NCBI RefSeq assembly: GCF_029024105.1
Contig: NZ_CP118963.1
Span: 2,356,001-2,420,000, forward strand
Reading direction: 5' to 3'
Length of the DNA: 64,000 bases
Origin: Acinetobacter lwoffii
GTDB lineage: Bacteria > Pseudomonadota > Gammaproteobacteria > Pseudomonadales > Moraxellaceae
Each line of letters begins with the position of its first letter. The stretch's first letter is position 1. The translations under genes and the position numbers were made by a program. Below the pieces are notes generated by a model, which had not been told where the DNA came from, searched no databases, and was given only the letters and a program-made list of their open reading frames with translations. Positions 17,316 through 26,433 of the stretch are shown one piece after another.

Positions 17316-18047
17316 ATGTTTGAAACTATTGATGATTTAAAGAAAAAATTAGATCAACATCGCCCTCTTTCTCCATCAATTGTTAAAAATTTACAAGAAG
17401 ATCTTATTGTCCGCTGGACCTATCATTCGAATGCAATTGAAGGCAATACACTCACCCTGCTAGAAACTAAAGTAGTACTCGAAGGTATTACTGTTGGCGG
17501 AAAGGCATTAAGAGAACACTTCGAAGCGATCAACCATAGAAATGCAATTTACTATGTTGAGGATATCATTCAGAAAGAGGAACCATTTTCTGAATGGCAA
17601 ATTCGCAATATCCATCAACTCATTTTAAAAAATATTGATGATGATAATGCTGGCCGCTATCGCCAACAAAATGTCTTAATCTCTGGTGCAACGTCTACCC
17701 CGCCTGATTACACGTTATTAAATGACAAGATGGCTCAATTCGTAGACTGGTATAATAGTGAAGCACATAAGCTGCATCCAATTGAACGTGCAGCCAAAGT
17801 ACATGCTGATTTTGTAGGTATCCATCCATTCATTGATGGCAATGGCCGTACATCACGTCTATTGATGAACCTCGAATTGATTAAAGCTGGTTATCCACCT
17901 TGTGTCATCACAGTTGAAAATCGTTTGGCTTATTATGAAGCTCTTGATCAGTGGATAGCTTACGGAAAAACTGAAGCTTTTATTCAATTGGTTTCGGATG
18001 CTGTACTTGAAGGATTTAAACCATATCAAGTGGTTTTAGGTCTTTAA
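17316..18047 (+). CDS. Compact Fic family protein
   Basis: This 243-residue protein has the Fic motif HPFIDGNGR at residues 170-178 followed by TSRLLMN, and the inhibitory motif SNAIEGN at 38-44, so it is a class II Fic AMP-transferase held off by its own N-terminal helix. It is unrelated in detail to the Fic protein at 15285-16277 and lacks that protein's C-terminal winged helix. AGGGATAAGG precedes the ATG. A palindrome lies in its promoter region. The role could be toxin-like or regulatory; no partner gene is visible. Confidence 0.87.
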   Translation: MFETIDDLKKKLDQHRPLSPSIVKNLQEDLIVRWTYHSNAIEGNTLTLLETKVVLEGITVGGKALREHFEAINHRNAIYYVEDIIQKEEPFSEWQIRNIHQLILKNIDDDNAGRYRQQNVLISGATSTPPDYTLLNDKMAQFVDWYNSEAHKLHPIERAAKVHADFVGIHPFIDGNGRTSRLLMNLELIKAGYPPCVITVENRLAYYEALDQWIAYGKTEAFIQLVSDAVLEGFKPYQVVLGL

Positions 18048-18076
18048 CTTACAATTTTATAAATAAAATTTAGATA

Positions 18077-18352
18077 TTAATTTTCATATATCCATTGAGC
18101 ATTCGGCCATTTTTTCTCATCAATAGATTGCTCAACACAACCAATAATTTCGCGTGAAATGATCCTAATATGCTTGGGAATATTTCTCGTAGAGTGCGTT
18201 GCTAAAGTAATCACACGAGAAAATGAGGGGTCTAAAATTGGAGTAACTTTAATTAATTCTGCCCTAAACTCATTTATTACAGAAACTAGGGGTAAGATTG
18301 TATAACCAAAGTCCTGGATAACTAGCTGTTTTTGTATATTCAAATCATCCAA
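18077..18352 (-). pseudogene. LysR-family regulator, C-terminal remnant
   Basis: The 91-residue frame resembles the last third of a LysR effector domain: VIQDFGYTILPLVSVINEF corresponds to the usual glycine-G-x-x-x-L-P segment, and VITLATHSTRNIPKHIRII to the strand and final helix. The N-terminal DNA-binding part is missing because an IS66-type remnant begins immediately upstream. It is probably dead, although an ATG lies at the junction. Confidence 0.6.
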
Positions 18353-18654
18353 CGCTAAAAAAGCCCCATCGAACCTTTACGGCTGAATTTAAACATCAAC
18401 TTATTCAGCAATGCCAGCAGCGGGACGAAAGAACTGGCTATTTGCAGGTTCACTGCGCAGTGGTCAACGAGCTGCAAACATCATGACCCTGATCCAGTCA
18501 GCAAAGCTGAATTGCTTGGACCCGTATGCCTATTTAAGTGATGTTCTGAAAAGGCTGCCGACACATAAAGTGACCCAGATTGAAGAATTATTGCCACACC
18601 GCTGGAAATCCGACCAAAATTAAAAAATAGGCATGGGATTCAGCGGACGCTTAC
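18353..18654 (+). mobile_element. IS66-family remnant with internal deletion
   Basis: Both protein ends of an IS66-type element can be read. The start (near 18365-18420) encodes HRTFTAEFKHQLIQQC, like the beginning of the small TnpA protein. This passes within a few codons into the C-terminal end of the large transposase TnpC. The right end finishes TTCAGCGGACGCTTAC (18639-18654), whose complement starts GTAAGCG as IS66 ends do. More than 2 kb of the element is therefore missing. No left inverted repeat was found. Confidence 0.6.
18411..18623 (+). pseudogene. IS66-family transposase, C-terminal fragment
   Basis: Seventy residues contain GRKNWLFAGSLRSGQRAAN and end ALPHRW-like (LLPHRWKSDQN), the conserved last segment of IS66-family TnpC proteins. 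The DDE catalytic core is absent. The apparent ATG is within the transposase frame and not a real start. Confidence 0.75.
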
Positions 18655-18657
18655 CAG

Positions 18658-18715
18658 TGAAATCAGCTTATTAAAAAAATTAAAGGTATAGGTTTTCCCC
18701 AAGTTACCCGAACAT
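18658..18715. repeat. Divergent direct repeat, copy A (partner at 45000-45062)
   Basis: The stretch shares an exact 16-base core ATTAAAAAAATTAAAG with the copy near 45013, plus GAAATC before it and a TAG-TTTT-CCC-TTACCC-CATCT series after it in the same order. It is just past the IS66 remnant and before the phosphorus locus. Terminal repeats of an old integrated element are one explanation. Confidence 0.45.
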
Positions 18716-18779
18716 CTATCCAAAAAAAATTCTGCAGATTTTTTTGAACATATAGAAATATATATACTTTCTGAACAGA

Positions 18780-19394
18780 TCAATCACTAAAGTCATCATA
18801 CTGTTTTAAATTAAGTTTATACAATTTATCCCAATCCATTTCTTGAGTTGGTAAAGGCTTTACTTGAAACGAGTTATAGCCTTTATGATGGGTAGCTTTA
18901 TAGTTTTTAACAATATCGCGTTGGCTATTATAGTCCAAATGAATGTGCCCATTTTTTATGTTGTTCTTCGGTGTCGTAGAGTGAGGTAAAAGAGATGAGT
19001 AACACTCCCAACAATTACTAAAGCCCAAAATTTCCTGATTAATCTCATTAAGATGGATACGTTGATTTTCATCAAAGTCAACTAATTGAATGGTCAAGCG
19101 CTTGGTTTCAGGCTCCCTAGCTATCCAGATAGACATATTTGAAATATCAAAATGTTGATGCTTGCCTATATCAATATAAGAGTCACTAGGCAATCTGTTT
19201 AAACGTTTGATAAGAATGTTGCCCTGATCACGAATCATCAGATTTGAATATCGTTCAATTCGTGTAATGCCGTCATGACCTTGCTGTAGGTGTTCATAAT
19301 CAATTTGAAAATGTTCAGCAGCGCGCGCGAAAGGTTTGGGAATGCATAGAATAATCAATACTAAACCGAATACGAACTGGCATTTATTATTCAT
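18780..19394 (-). CDS. Exported hypothetical protein of the phosphorus locus
   Basis: I do not recognise this 204-residue protein. It starts MNNKCQFVFGLVLIILCIP and continues to ARA, a standard Sec signal peptide with cleavage near residue 25, so it should be periplasmic. The mature part is hydrophilic, with two close cysteines (CWEC) that could form a disulfide or bind metal, and no repeated domains. The start overlaps the preceding alkaline phosphatase stop by 8 bases, so it is the last gene of the TonB/phosphatase operon and probably helps with phosphate-ester handling. Confidence 0.7.
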   Translation of the reverse strand: MNNKCQFVFGLVLIILCIPKPFARAAEHFQIDYEHLQQGHDGITRIERYSNLMIRDQGNILIKRLNRLPSDSYIDIGKHQHFDISNMSIWIAREPETKRLTIQLVDFDENQRIHLNEINQEILGFSNCWECYSSLLPHSTTPKNNIKNGHIHLDYNSQRDIVKNYKATHHKGYNSFQVKPLPTQEMDWDKLYKLNLKQYDDFSD

Positions 19395-20880
19395 GGTCAG
19401 TAAACCCTACCGCCTTGATTATTTGTTGAAAGACCCAGATATTATCTTGAGTGCCTTTGAATAAATGAGCATTTTTCCCTTCAGCAAATAACATTACATC
19501 TCCACCACCATGTGTTTCAGAACGGTCGAGTTGTACCCCAACAGCTTGTTGGTAATTATCATCAAATACCTGAGATTCAGTTACACTTTGCTGAATATTT
19601 TCTCTCTGCCTCTTACCATTACCAAAAACTAAGACGGTGTTGGTATTACCATTTACATCAAGTGAGGGAGCATGTAGTTTGCCATCTGCCATTTTTTTAG
19701 CTAAAGCATCTGGTTGTGTTGTTATTTGATAGTGATAATTTAAACCTAAAATACCTGGCTGATTTGGCGTAGTCTTTCCTGTTAGCGCATTGTAACCATT
19801 AAAAGTCATGACATGATCATGATCTGCAGTGACCACGATTAAGGTATTGCTAAGATCTACCTGCTGTATAGCTGCATGAATGGCATCATCAAAAGCTTTA
19901 GTTTCATGTAATGCGCGTTTGGCATTATTGGCATGTAAAGCATGATCAATACGTCCCGATTCCACCATTAAAAACCATCCACGTCCCTTAGACTGTGCTT
20001 CAAGCATTTGAATAGATTTTAAAGTCATTTCTGACAAACTAGGTTGTTCCACAATATTTTTATTGATTCGATCTAGGTCATAATGCAGATGAGACGTCGC
20101 TGAGAATAGCCCCAGAATTTTTTGATTCGGATTAGCGTGCTGAAGGGCGGATGCTGTTTCTACATATTGATACTTTTGAGTTTGCATTTCCTGAATTAAA
20201 TGTCGTTGATCAGCACGGCCCTGTGGATTGTTGATAGCATGGTAAGGTGTCCAATGGTTACGACCACCCCCCATGAGTACATGAATCCCCTCTTTAAGTT
20301 TTGGGTTATACCCCAATCCATTTGGTACTGCCTGTACTGCAATATCAAACTTTGCATCACGATGACAAATATGAGCATAGGTTGCCGCAGGCGTTGCATG
20401 GGTTAACTCTGCAGTGGTCACCACACCAACCGCTTTACCTCGTTGTATTGCTAACTCTAAAAGAGATGGAACTGTTTGTTCAGGTATTCGAGGTTGGCAT
20501 AAATTAATGGCGTTATGAATACTCTGACCATTCGCAAGTTTTAAATCTTTGGGTTCTTTTGCGAGAGTGCCTGTAGGCATGGAAATCACATCATTTTTGT
20601 TTTTTAAGCCCGTCATATAGGCACCCATAGATGGAGCACTATCTGTAGTTTGTGCATCTTCAGAATAAGTTTTAATGCGAGCACTATGTTTTAGGCGATC
20701 TATTGTAAGCTTACCAGCCTCACCAACTGCGTAAATCCGACTTGCGGTTACTGTCGTAGGTCCCATCCCATCGCCAAGAAAAAAGATAATATTTTTTGCA
20801 GGAGTATTAGATGGTGGATCAGCCATTACAGATGTACAGCCACATAATGAAATCAACAACATACTGAATTTAGATTTCAT
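19387..20880 (-). CDS. Alkaline phosphatase (PhoA superfamily), first of two by position
   Basis: The 497-residue enzyme has the metal and nucleophile motifs of alkaline phosphatases: FLGDGMG (34-40), TTDSAPS with the phosphorylated Ser near 81, ESGRIDHALHANN, TADHDHVMTF and ETHGGGDV supplying zinc ligands. It should release phosphate from monoesters. The N-terminus (MKSKFSMLLISLCGCTSV) is an export signal; the Cys could be a lipid anchor but the lipobox is not ideal. Its ATG overlaps the stop of the other phosphatase as ATGA. It is clearly homologous to that gene, so the pair arose by duplication. Confidence 0.93.
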   Translation of the reverse strand: MKSKFSMLLISLCGCTSVMADPPSNTPAKNIIFFLGDGMGPTTVTASRIYAVGEAGKLTIDRLKHSARIKTYSEDAQTTDSAPSMGAYMTGLKNKNDVISMPTGTLAKEPKDLKLANGQSIHNAINLCQPRIPEQTVPSLLELAIQRGKAVGVVTTAELTHATPAATYAHICHRDAKFDIAVQAVPNGLGYNPKLKEGIHVLMGGGRNHWTPYHAINNPQGRADQRHLIQEMQTQKYQYVETASALQHANPNQKILGLFSATSHLHYDLDRINKNIVEQPSLSEMTLKSIQMLEAQSKGRGWFLMVESGRIDHALHANNAKRALHETKAFDDAIHAAIQQVDLSNTLIVVTADHDHVMTFNGYNALTGKTTPNQPGILGLNYHYQITTQPDALAKKMADGKLHAPSLDVNGNTNTVLVFGNGKRQRENIQQSVTESQVFDDNYQQAVGVQLDRSETHGGGDVMLFAEGKNAHLFKGTQDNIWVFQQIIKAVGFTDHE

Positions 20881-22451
20881 TTCTCAAATCCCATAATCTG
20901 ATTAAGTCGATAAAAGACGTCAATATTTTCCAAACTACCTGAAAATTGATCTGAACCTTGACCTATTGCCCCTAGAAAAACATCTGTGCCACCATGGGTC
21001 TCAGAATCCTTAAAACCAGTTTGGATAACGGCCTCCTGCTGAAAATCATCTGCAGCTGCACCTGTACACCATCCCTGATAGGAGGGTGTATAACTAAATG
21101 TATAGGATGAGGTATTCATCACAGGACGACATTCATCATCATCACGTAATTGAGTTACCGAATCATCATTTCGATTTAGAGTTGGACGCTTTTTCCCATT
21201 GCCAAAACTAATGACTGGATAGGGATTACCATTAATGTCTCGTGTTAATCCATTTTGGTTTTTTACAAGTCCGAGTACACTAGTTTGCTGTCCTGGCAGA
21301 TAAGGGCCAGTACGCTCTACATAGCCATTCAACATGAGCGTGTGATCATGGTCGGCAGTGATGATAATTAAACTATTTTCGAGCAGAGGATCTTTAATTT
21401 TCAGAAAATCAATGGTTGCCTGTAGTGTGTCATCTAGCGCAATCACATCCTGAAGTGCTCGTTTTGCATTGGTATCATGCAATGCATGGTCAATCCTCCC
21501 TCCTTCAACCATCAGAAAAAAACCCTTGGTATTAGATGAAAGCTTCTGTAAAGCTATTAAGGTCATTTCCTTCAGGCTAGGTTCATTTATCTGTTTGTTC
21601 TGACGGTCTAGATCGTAATTTAAGTGGGAGTCATTGAAGAGGCCTATGATTTTGCGCTGATCTGCAGGATCTAAACTGTTCAGTTGACTACGATTTTCAA
21701 CAACTTGATAGCCCTGTTTTTTAAGTTCTTTTAAGAAATTACGACCATCTTGGCGTTTCCCTCCAGACTCTGTTGGCAGGAAGTGGCGTTTCCCTCCCCC
21801 AAGAATGACATCAATTCCATTTTTTAAACGCGTGTTGTAATTGCTATATCGATCTGCTTTTATCTTACTCGGTACCAATTGTGCAGCGATTTCATTTTCT
21901 GCATCACGGTGACAGATATGAGCATAAGTCGATGCAGGGGTTGCATGCGTCACTCGAGTTGTGGTCACAATTCCTGTTGCGTATTGGGCGGAAATTGCCT
22001 TTTCAAGCAAGGTTTCACTAAAAGCTTTGTTACGGTTTACTGGATCTGTATCACATTGCTGCTGTCCATTTTTTAGTTCAACGGCATTAGTTCCTGTTTG
22101 CATTGAAATGACTTCATTTTTCATTTTTACGCCGGTCATATAGGCTCCCATAGAGGGGGCACTATCAGTGACTTGAGCATTTTCTGAAAATGTTCGGACA
22201 AATGCTGTTTCTGGCAATTGATCAATGCTTAAACTTCCTGATTCACCGACCTTATAAATTCTTGCTGCAGTCAATGTCGTGATGCCCATTCCATCACCAA
22301 TAAAAAACACTACTTGTTTAGGAGCTTTCACAGACATTTGACGACTAGAAACCTGTGTATCAGGAATGCCTTGGCAACCTATAAGCATACTGGTGCAGAA
22401 TGAAACTCCTAGAAGTTTAAACGAGGACAGGTAATGCAAGGAGGTGAGCAT
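20877..22451 (-). CDS. Alkaline phosphatase (PhoA superfamily), second copy, lipoprotein
   Basis: The 524-residue enzyme repeats the active-site set: FIGDGMG (50-56), DSAPSMGAYMTG with Ser near 97, EGGRIDHALHDTN, TADHDHTLML and ETHGGTDV. A clear lipobox LIGC (23-26) predicts a lipoprotein. Compared with its neighbour it has an insertion near residues 430-470 rich in Ser/Tyr and Cys (SSYTFSYTPSYQGWCTG). It follows tonB after 12 bases in a minus-strand operon, so its expression should follow the Pho box at the receptor gene. Confidence 0.93.
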   Translation of the reverse strand: MLTSLHYLSSFKLLGVSFCTSMLIGCQGIPDTQVSSRQMSVKAPKQVVFFIGDGMGITTLTAARIYKVGESGSLSIDQLPETAFVRTFSENAQVTDSAPSMGAYMTGVKMKNEVISMQTGTNAVELKNGQQQCDTDPVNRNKAFSETLLEKAISAQYATGIVTTTRVTHATPASTYAHICHRDAENEIAAQLVPSKIKADRYSNYNTRLKNGIDVILGGGKRHFLPTESGGKRQDGRNFLKELKKQGYQVVENRSQLNSLDPADQRKIIGLFNDSHLNYDLDRQNKQINEPSLKEMTLIALQKLSSNTKGFFLMVEGGRIDHALHDTNAKRALQDVIALDDTLQATIDFLKIKDPLLENSLIIITADHDHTLMLNGYVERTGPYLPGQQTSVLGLVKNQNGLTRDINGNPYPVISFGNGKKRPTLNRNDDSVTQLRDDDECRPVMNTSSYTFSYTPSYQGWCTGAAADDFQQEAVIQTGFKDSETHGGTDVFLGAIGQGSDQFSGSLENIDVFYRLNQIMGFEK

Positions 22452-22463
22452 ATTTAGTGGCCT

Positions 22464-23243
22464 TTATTCAATTCGATATTCAAAGGTATTTCTAATTTTA
22501 GGTACTTCAACAGCCTGACCATTAACAATATGTGGCTGGTATTTGAACTGACGAGCCGCATTGAGTGAAGGGCGAATGAACACAGGATCACAGTCAGATA
22601 AGGCCTTAGGGTTAATAACGTGCCCTTGGGTATTCACGCTATATTCGATAGTACAGTTCCCTTCAAGTTCATTTTCCAAAGCACGCATTGGATAATCAGG
22701 TTTAAGCTTTGAAATCGGTTTATAGTTTTTCTCATCAAAGGTTGGAGGCGTTTTAACCTTTTCAGTCGCTGCAGGCTTATTTACAGGTGTAGCGGTGTTT
22801 GTTGAGACATCAGACTGGATGGGTGTAGGGGTAATATTTTTAGGCTCTTCAGCAGTGGAAGATATTATAGAAGCTGAATCATTAGTTGATGTTTTTTTAA
22901 CAACTGCTTTGTCTAGGTTACTTGGTGAAGGTTTGTTTTGAGGTTGTGGCTTTGATGTCTGATTTGTTTTGACAGGTTCAGCCTGTTGAGGCGGTAAGGG
23001 CTGAACAGGGGTTGCTAAGGGTTGAGTCACTTTTGGTTCAGGTTGAGCGTGTTCAACTTGAGGTGAAGATACTGTAGTTTTGGGAAGCTGTACAAATTTA
23101 ACCTGTACAGTTTTTGGCTCTACCTCTTTGATAGGACTATCAAAGTTCTGATTCAATAAACTGTAAATCACAGTTGCATGCAGTAGCGCAGTGATAGATA
23201 GAGCGACAGCAGAGCTAGAGTTGATCTGTGAGATACTGTTCAC
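22464..23243 (-). CDS. tonB: TonB energy transducer
   Basis: This 259-residue protein has one N-terminal membrane helix (VALSITALLHATVIYSLL), a long Pro/Lys/Gln-rich periplasm-spanning region (residues about 55-165), and a C-terminal TonB domain (KPDYPMRALENELEGNCTIEY to RNTFEYRIE). It should carry the ExbB/ExbD proton-motive energy to the outer-membrane receptor. The start overlaps the exbD stop by 4 bases. Location inside a receptor-phytase-phosphatase operon suggests it serves that receptor specifically. Confidence 0.93.
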   Translation of the reverse strand: MNSISQINSSSAVALSITALLHATVIYSLLNQNFDSPIKEVEPKTVQVKFVQLPKTTVSSPQVEHAQPEPKVTQPLATPVQPLPPQQAEPVKTNQTSKPQPQNKPSPSNLDKAVVKKTSTNDSASIISSTAEEPKNITPTPIQSDVSTNTATPVNKPAATEKVKTPPTFDEKNYKPISKLKPDYPMRALENELEGNCTIEYSVNTQGHVINPKALSDCDPVFIRPSLNAARQFKYQPHIVNGQAVEVPKIRNTFEYRIE

Positions 23244-23686
23244 TGATCTTGCTCCTCAGTCACTAAGCCTAATTGCTCAACACCACTTTGTTGCAAAATA
23301 CCAATCGTCTGAGCAACAAGTTCATAATTGGCAGTACTGTCAGCACGAATGAAAACTTGCAGGTCCTGAGGATTCTGTAACAATGGAGATAACTTCTCTT
23401 TCATTTCTGCCAAGTTGGTTGCCCGATCTGTCACTTGTTTTGTATCGACAGTTTCCCCAACATTCCAGTAGTATTGCCCTTCTTCCTGAATAGAAATAGT
23501 GATTACTTTCTGATCTTTAGGGGTGACCAATGTTTCTGCTTCTAGATTTGGTAAGTTCACTTTAATCCCCTGGGTGAGCATGGGTGCAGTGACCATAAAA
23601 ATTACAAGCAGCACTAACATCACGTCGATATAAGGAACGACGTTCATTTCTGCGTTGAGCACACGCTTTTTCTGACGTTTCTGCAT
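23240..23686 (-). CDS. exbD: ExbD/TolR family biopolymer transport protein
   Basis: The 148-residue protein has a short cytoplasmic tail, one membrane helix (VVPYIDVMLVLLVIFMVTAP) with the conserved Asp that conducts protons, and a periplasmic domain containing GIKVNLP and QVFIRADSTANYE, standard for ExbD/TolR. It forms the stator with ExbB. It starts 6 bases after the exbB stop codon and overlaps tonB by 4 bases, so the three are translated together. By sequence alone it could be named TolR, but no tolA/tolB/pal genes adjoin and a TonB gene does. Confidence 0.92.
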   Translation of the reverse strand: MQKRQKKRVLNAEMNVVPYIDVMLVLLVIFMVTAPMLTQGIKVNLPNLEAETLVTPKDQKVITISIQEEGQYYWNVGETVDTKQVTDRATNLAEMKEKLSPLLQNPQDLQVFIRADSTANYELVAQTIGILQQSGVEQLGLVTEEQDQ

Positions 23687-23692
23687 CTGTTG

Positions 23693-24379
23693 TTAATTTC
23701 CTGCTTGTAAAAAACGTAGCATTCGAGTTTGTAACGCATTTCCGAAACTGTAGTAGCTATTAGAAATTTTTTCTGCACGTGCGCTTAGGCGGTTATAGGC
23801 AATCACAGCAGGAATAGCTGCAAATAAACCAATGGCTGTAGCAATCAAAGCTTCTGCAATACCAGGAGCTACAGCAGAAAGTGTTGCTTGCTCAAGTTGT
23901 GATAGACCAATAAAAGAATTCATGATGCCCCATACAGTTCCAAATAAACCGATATATGGGCTGACTGAACCAACTGTCGCAAGAAAGCTCAAGTGCTTTT
24001 CCAGTTTTTCTTCCTGTTCCGTGACACTGCTTAAAAGACGACGCTCAACTTGATCCGTTACCTCGACTGATGAAACCGAAGTTGTGGCATTTCTGAGGGC
24101 ATTAAACTCATCTAGTCCAGCTTGGTAGATTTGTTCTAAACCACACATTTTTTGTTCAGATTCTTCTACCATGCTAAGAGGAAATTGTTGTTGGTGGAAA
24201 TGCCCTAAGAAAACTTTATTTGCTAATGCTTCCTGACGCAGTTTGATCCCCTGCTTAATAATGACATACCAACTAATGACCGATGCGCACAATAATATCA
24301 GCATGACCATTTGAACAAGTAAACTGGCATGGCTAATCAGTTCCCATACTGAAAGCTGTGCCGTAGTTGGATTTGACAT
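23693..24379 (-). CDS. exbB: ExbB/TolQ family proton-channel protein
   Basis: About 228 residues with three membrane helices: one near the N-terminus (ASLLVQMVMLILLCASVISWYV) and two after a cytoplasmic region (FLATVGSVSPYIGLFGTVWGI and IAEALIATAIGLFAAIPAVIAY). The G-T-V-W-G-I-M and A-T-A-I-G-L motifs are signatures of ExbB/TolQ. The ATG at 24379 is chosen because TGAGG lies before it; an upstream in-frame ATG would add 18 residues without a ribosome binding site. It is 72 bases after the phytase gene and couples to exbD. Confidence 0.92.
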   Translation of the reverse strand: MSNPTTAQLSVWELISHASLLVQMVMLILLCASVISWYVIIKQGIKLRQEALANKVFLGHFHQQQFPLSMVEESEQKMCGLEQIYQAGLDEFNALRNATTSVSSVEVTDQVERRLLSSVTEQEEKLEKHLSFLATVGSVSPYIGLFGTVWGIMNSFIGLSQLEQATLSAVAPGIAEALIATAIGLFAAIPAVIAYNRLSARAEKISNSYYSFGNALQTRMLRFLQAGN

Positions 24380-24451
24380 AAAAACCTCAATAAAATCATA
24401 ATTTAATTCGAATATAGGTACAGCACGGTGCACTGTACCTGATGAAAAGTG

Positions 24452-26419
24452 TTATTCCAGGCCTAAGGCTTGAGCAATCTTTTCCCATGCTACATACTTA
24501 TAGTTCTGATTCCCTTCTGGCATCCGCTTACGACCATCTTGAACAACCAACATACCTTGCTTCCAGACCCCACCCAGATTTGCTGAAGTCACTTCCAGCC
24601 CATCTGTTTCAGATACAGCATCAATCTCTGAGTTCAAATTGGCTGAAATTTTAAATTTTCCACGTATTTGATATGGTGCTTTAGCGTCGACTACAACGTA
24701 ACTATCATCTCCTTGACTAGAAATAACCAAATAATCGCGTACTTTCCCTTTATAGATTGCAAGTCCTTCAACATCTGCCTTTACATGTTCTCCAACGCTA
24801 ATAACGTTTTGCAGATTGATATGCTGAGGATCATTGAGTTTTGTGGTCCAAACAGCTTTATCCTCTTCTCCTACATAAATACGATCATTTTCATCATCGA
24901 CCACACAACCTTCTGGCTGTGATGTGACTTTGAATCTGAGCACCTCATGTGCAGTTAGACCTTTAGCGTTATTTTGAATTTTGTACTGTACAAAGGTTCC
25001 ATTTTTATCATTTGGAATGGCAAAGGTTTCACCTTGTCGATTCTGATACATACAGAATCCGTATATATCCTGTAGGTCTGTAGGAAGTTTTCCTAAATCC
25101 TTAACTTGTCCCGTTTTTTGATGAATACTAAACAGATGCAAGCTGTTTTGATCACGATTAGTAGCAATCGCTAGATCTACTTTCTGTTGCCCAAGTTTGA
25201 AATTAGGTCGAATATCAACATTATTCAGACGTCCTACTTTCAAGTATTGCAACTGTTTACCTTGCAAATCATAGACTGCAAGCCCACCCTGCTTATCTGT
25301 GCCCAATACACGTGATAGATTAGGGTTTGTTGGATTAATCCAGATTGCAGGATCATCTGCTGCATCTCCACTGTTAGGCACCAAATCAGTTTCGACATCT
25401 GCTGGTAGGGCTAATACAGTCTGCGTAGAAGGCAGTTTCTGAGTGGTCCAATCAAGATCCAACATTTTGATTTCACCGTCTACAAGCAGGAGTTGTTTTT
25501 GATCTTGATTACCTTTTAGGTGAATACGTTCTGCCTCATCCACATTTTGTAAAGTGACTGGCGGAAGCTTTTCCCAAGATGTTCCTTTTATGCTGTAGCG
25601 GTAAAGGATCGCTTTTGACTCATCTATTGCTGCTAGTGCATTATCTATTAAACTCAGTCCACTGATATTCCCAAGAATAGAGCCATGTGGATCGTTTAAA
25701 TCAACGGGATATCGGATGAGGTCTGCTTCAGGGTCTGCCTCATAAGACCAAATTCCTACGTTTTCTTCATTAATATAGAGCTTGGCATTATGGTCATCTA
25801 CGACACAAAAACTACTATTAGGTGGCAAGCTCATTTTACGGATAAAACGAGGAGTAATTTGCGCTGAATCTTTGGACTGAATCATCCATTGCTCCCCAAC
25901 CCCTTCTTCACCGATAAAGAAGCTATAAAGAGACTGATCAGAAGTAAGATATAGACAATTATCTTCAGTTTTAAACTTACGTACAGGGAGATAGGTAGGT
26001 TTTGCCCAGGTGCCTGCTTTAATATTAAAATTAAAAATTACAGGCTGCTGTATAGAGAGATCTGTAGTCTGAATAATGAGCTGATTATTAATTATTCGAT
26101 AATCAATTTTACTAAAAGAACCAGGAATATGCTGTACACGTTGACGGTCTTTATTCCACAGGCTTAAACCTTCAATTTTACTAGAAGTAATCACCTGAGC
26201 ATCTGAACCTATGATCTCGACCCAATGAGCATCCTCTACTTTAATAGGTAATTTAAAAACTTGATCAACTTGAAGAGCGGGCTGATCTAGTTCTGAAAGG
26301 ATATGCTCAGATTGCAGAGAGCTGCTGATATGTTTTTGCTGAGTTGGACTAGTGGATACACAGCCAGATAAAGTCAAAAATGCTGCACAAAAAGCGCTCA
26401 ATTTAAAAAGTGTTGTCAT
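24452..26419 (-). CDS. Beta-propeller phytase lipoprotein (tandem domains)
   Basis: The product is about 655 residues with a lipobox LSGC near residue 18 (MTTLFKLSAFCAAFLTLSGC). The C-terminal half (about 340-655) is a typical beta-propeller phytase: DDPAIWINP, SRVLGTDKQGGLAVYDLQG, VDIR, LQDIYGFCMY, EGCVVDDENDRIYVGEE. These supply the acidic calcium and phosphate sites that cleave phytate. The N-terminal half is a related but degenerate propeller lacking most ligands, as in dual-domain phytases where it helps product release. The ATG at 26419 has GAGAA upstream. It lies between the receptor and exbB, so phytate hydrolysis and uptake are linked. Confidence 0.9.
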   Translation of the reverse strand: MTTLFKLSAFCAAFLTLSGCVSTSPTQQKHISSSLQSEHILSELDQPALQVDQVFKLPIKVEDAHWVEIIGSDAQVITSSKIEGLSLWNKDRQRVQHIPGSFSKIDYRIINNQLIIQTTDLSIQQPVIFNFNIKAGTWAKPTYLPVRKFKTEDNCLYLTSDQSLYSFFIGEEGVGEQWMIQSKDSAQITPRFIRKMSLPPNSSFCVVDDHNAKLYINEENVGIWSYEADPEADLIRYPVDLNDPHGSILGNISGLSLIDNALAAIDESKAILYRYSIKGTSWEKLPPVTLQNVDEAERIHLKGNQDQKQLLLVDGEIKMLDLDWTTQKLPSTQTVLALPADVETDLVPNSGDAADDPAIWINPTNPNLSRVLGTDKQGGLAVYDLQGKQLQYLKVGRLNNVDIRPNFKLGQQKVDLAIATNRDQNSLHLFSIHQKTGQVKDLGKLPTDLQDIYGFCMYQNRQGETFAIPNDKNGTFVQYKIQNNAKGLTAHEVLRFKVTSQPEGCVVDDENDRIYVGEEDKAVWTTKLNDPQHINLQNVISVGEHVKADVEGLAIYKGKVRDYLVISSQGDDSYVVVDAKAPYQIRGKFKISANLNSEIDAVSETDGLEVTSANLGGVWKQGMLVVQDGRKRMPEGNQNYKYVAWEKIAQALGLE

Positions 26420-26433
26420 GAATTTTCTCGAAA

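Noticed and set aside
20877..24379. Separate Pho boxes inside the exbB-tonB-phosphatase part of the locus
   Set aside because: Gaps between genes are too short, and no CTGTCAT-type pair with 4-base spacing was found there; expression should depend on the upstream promoter.
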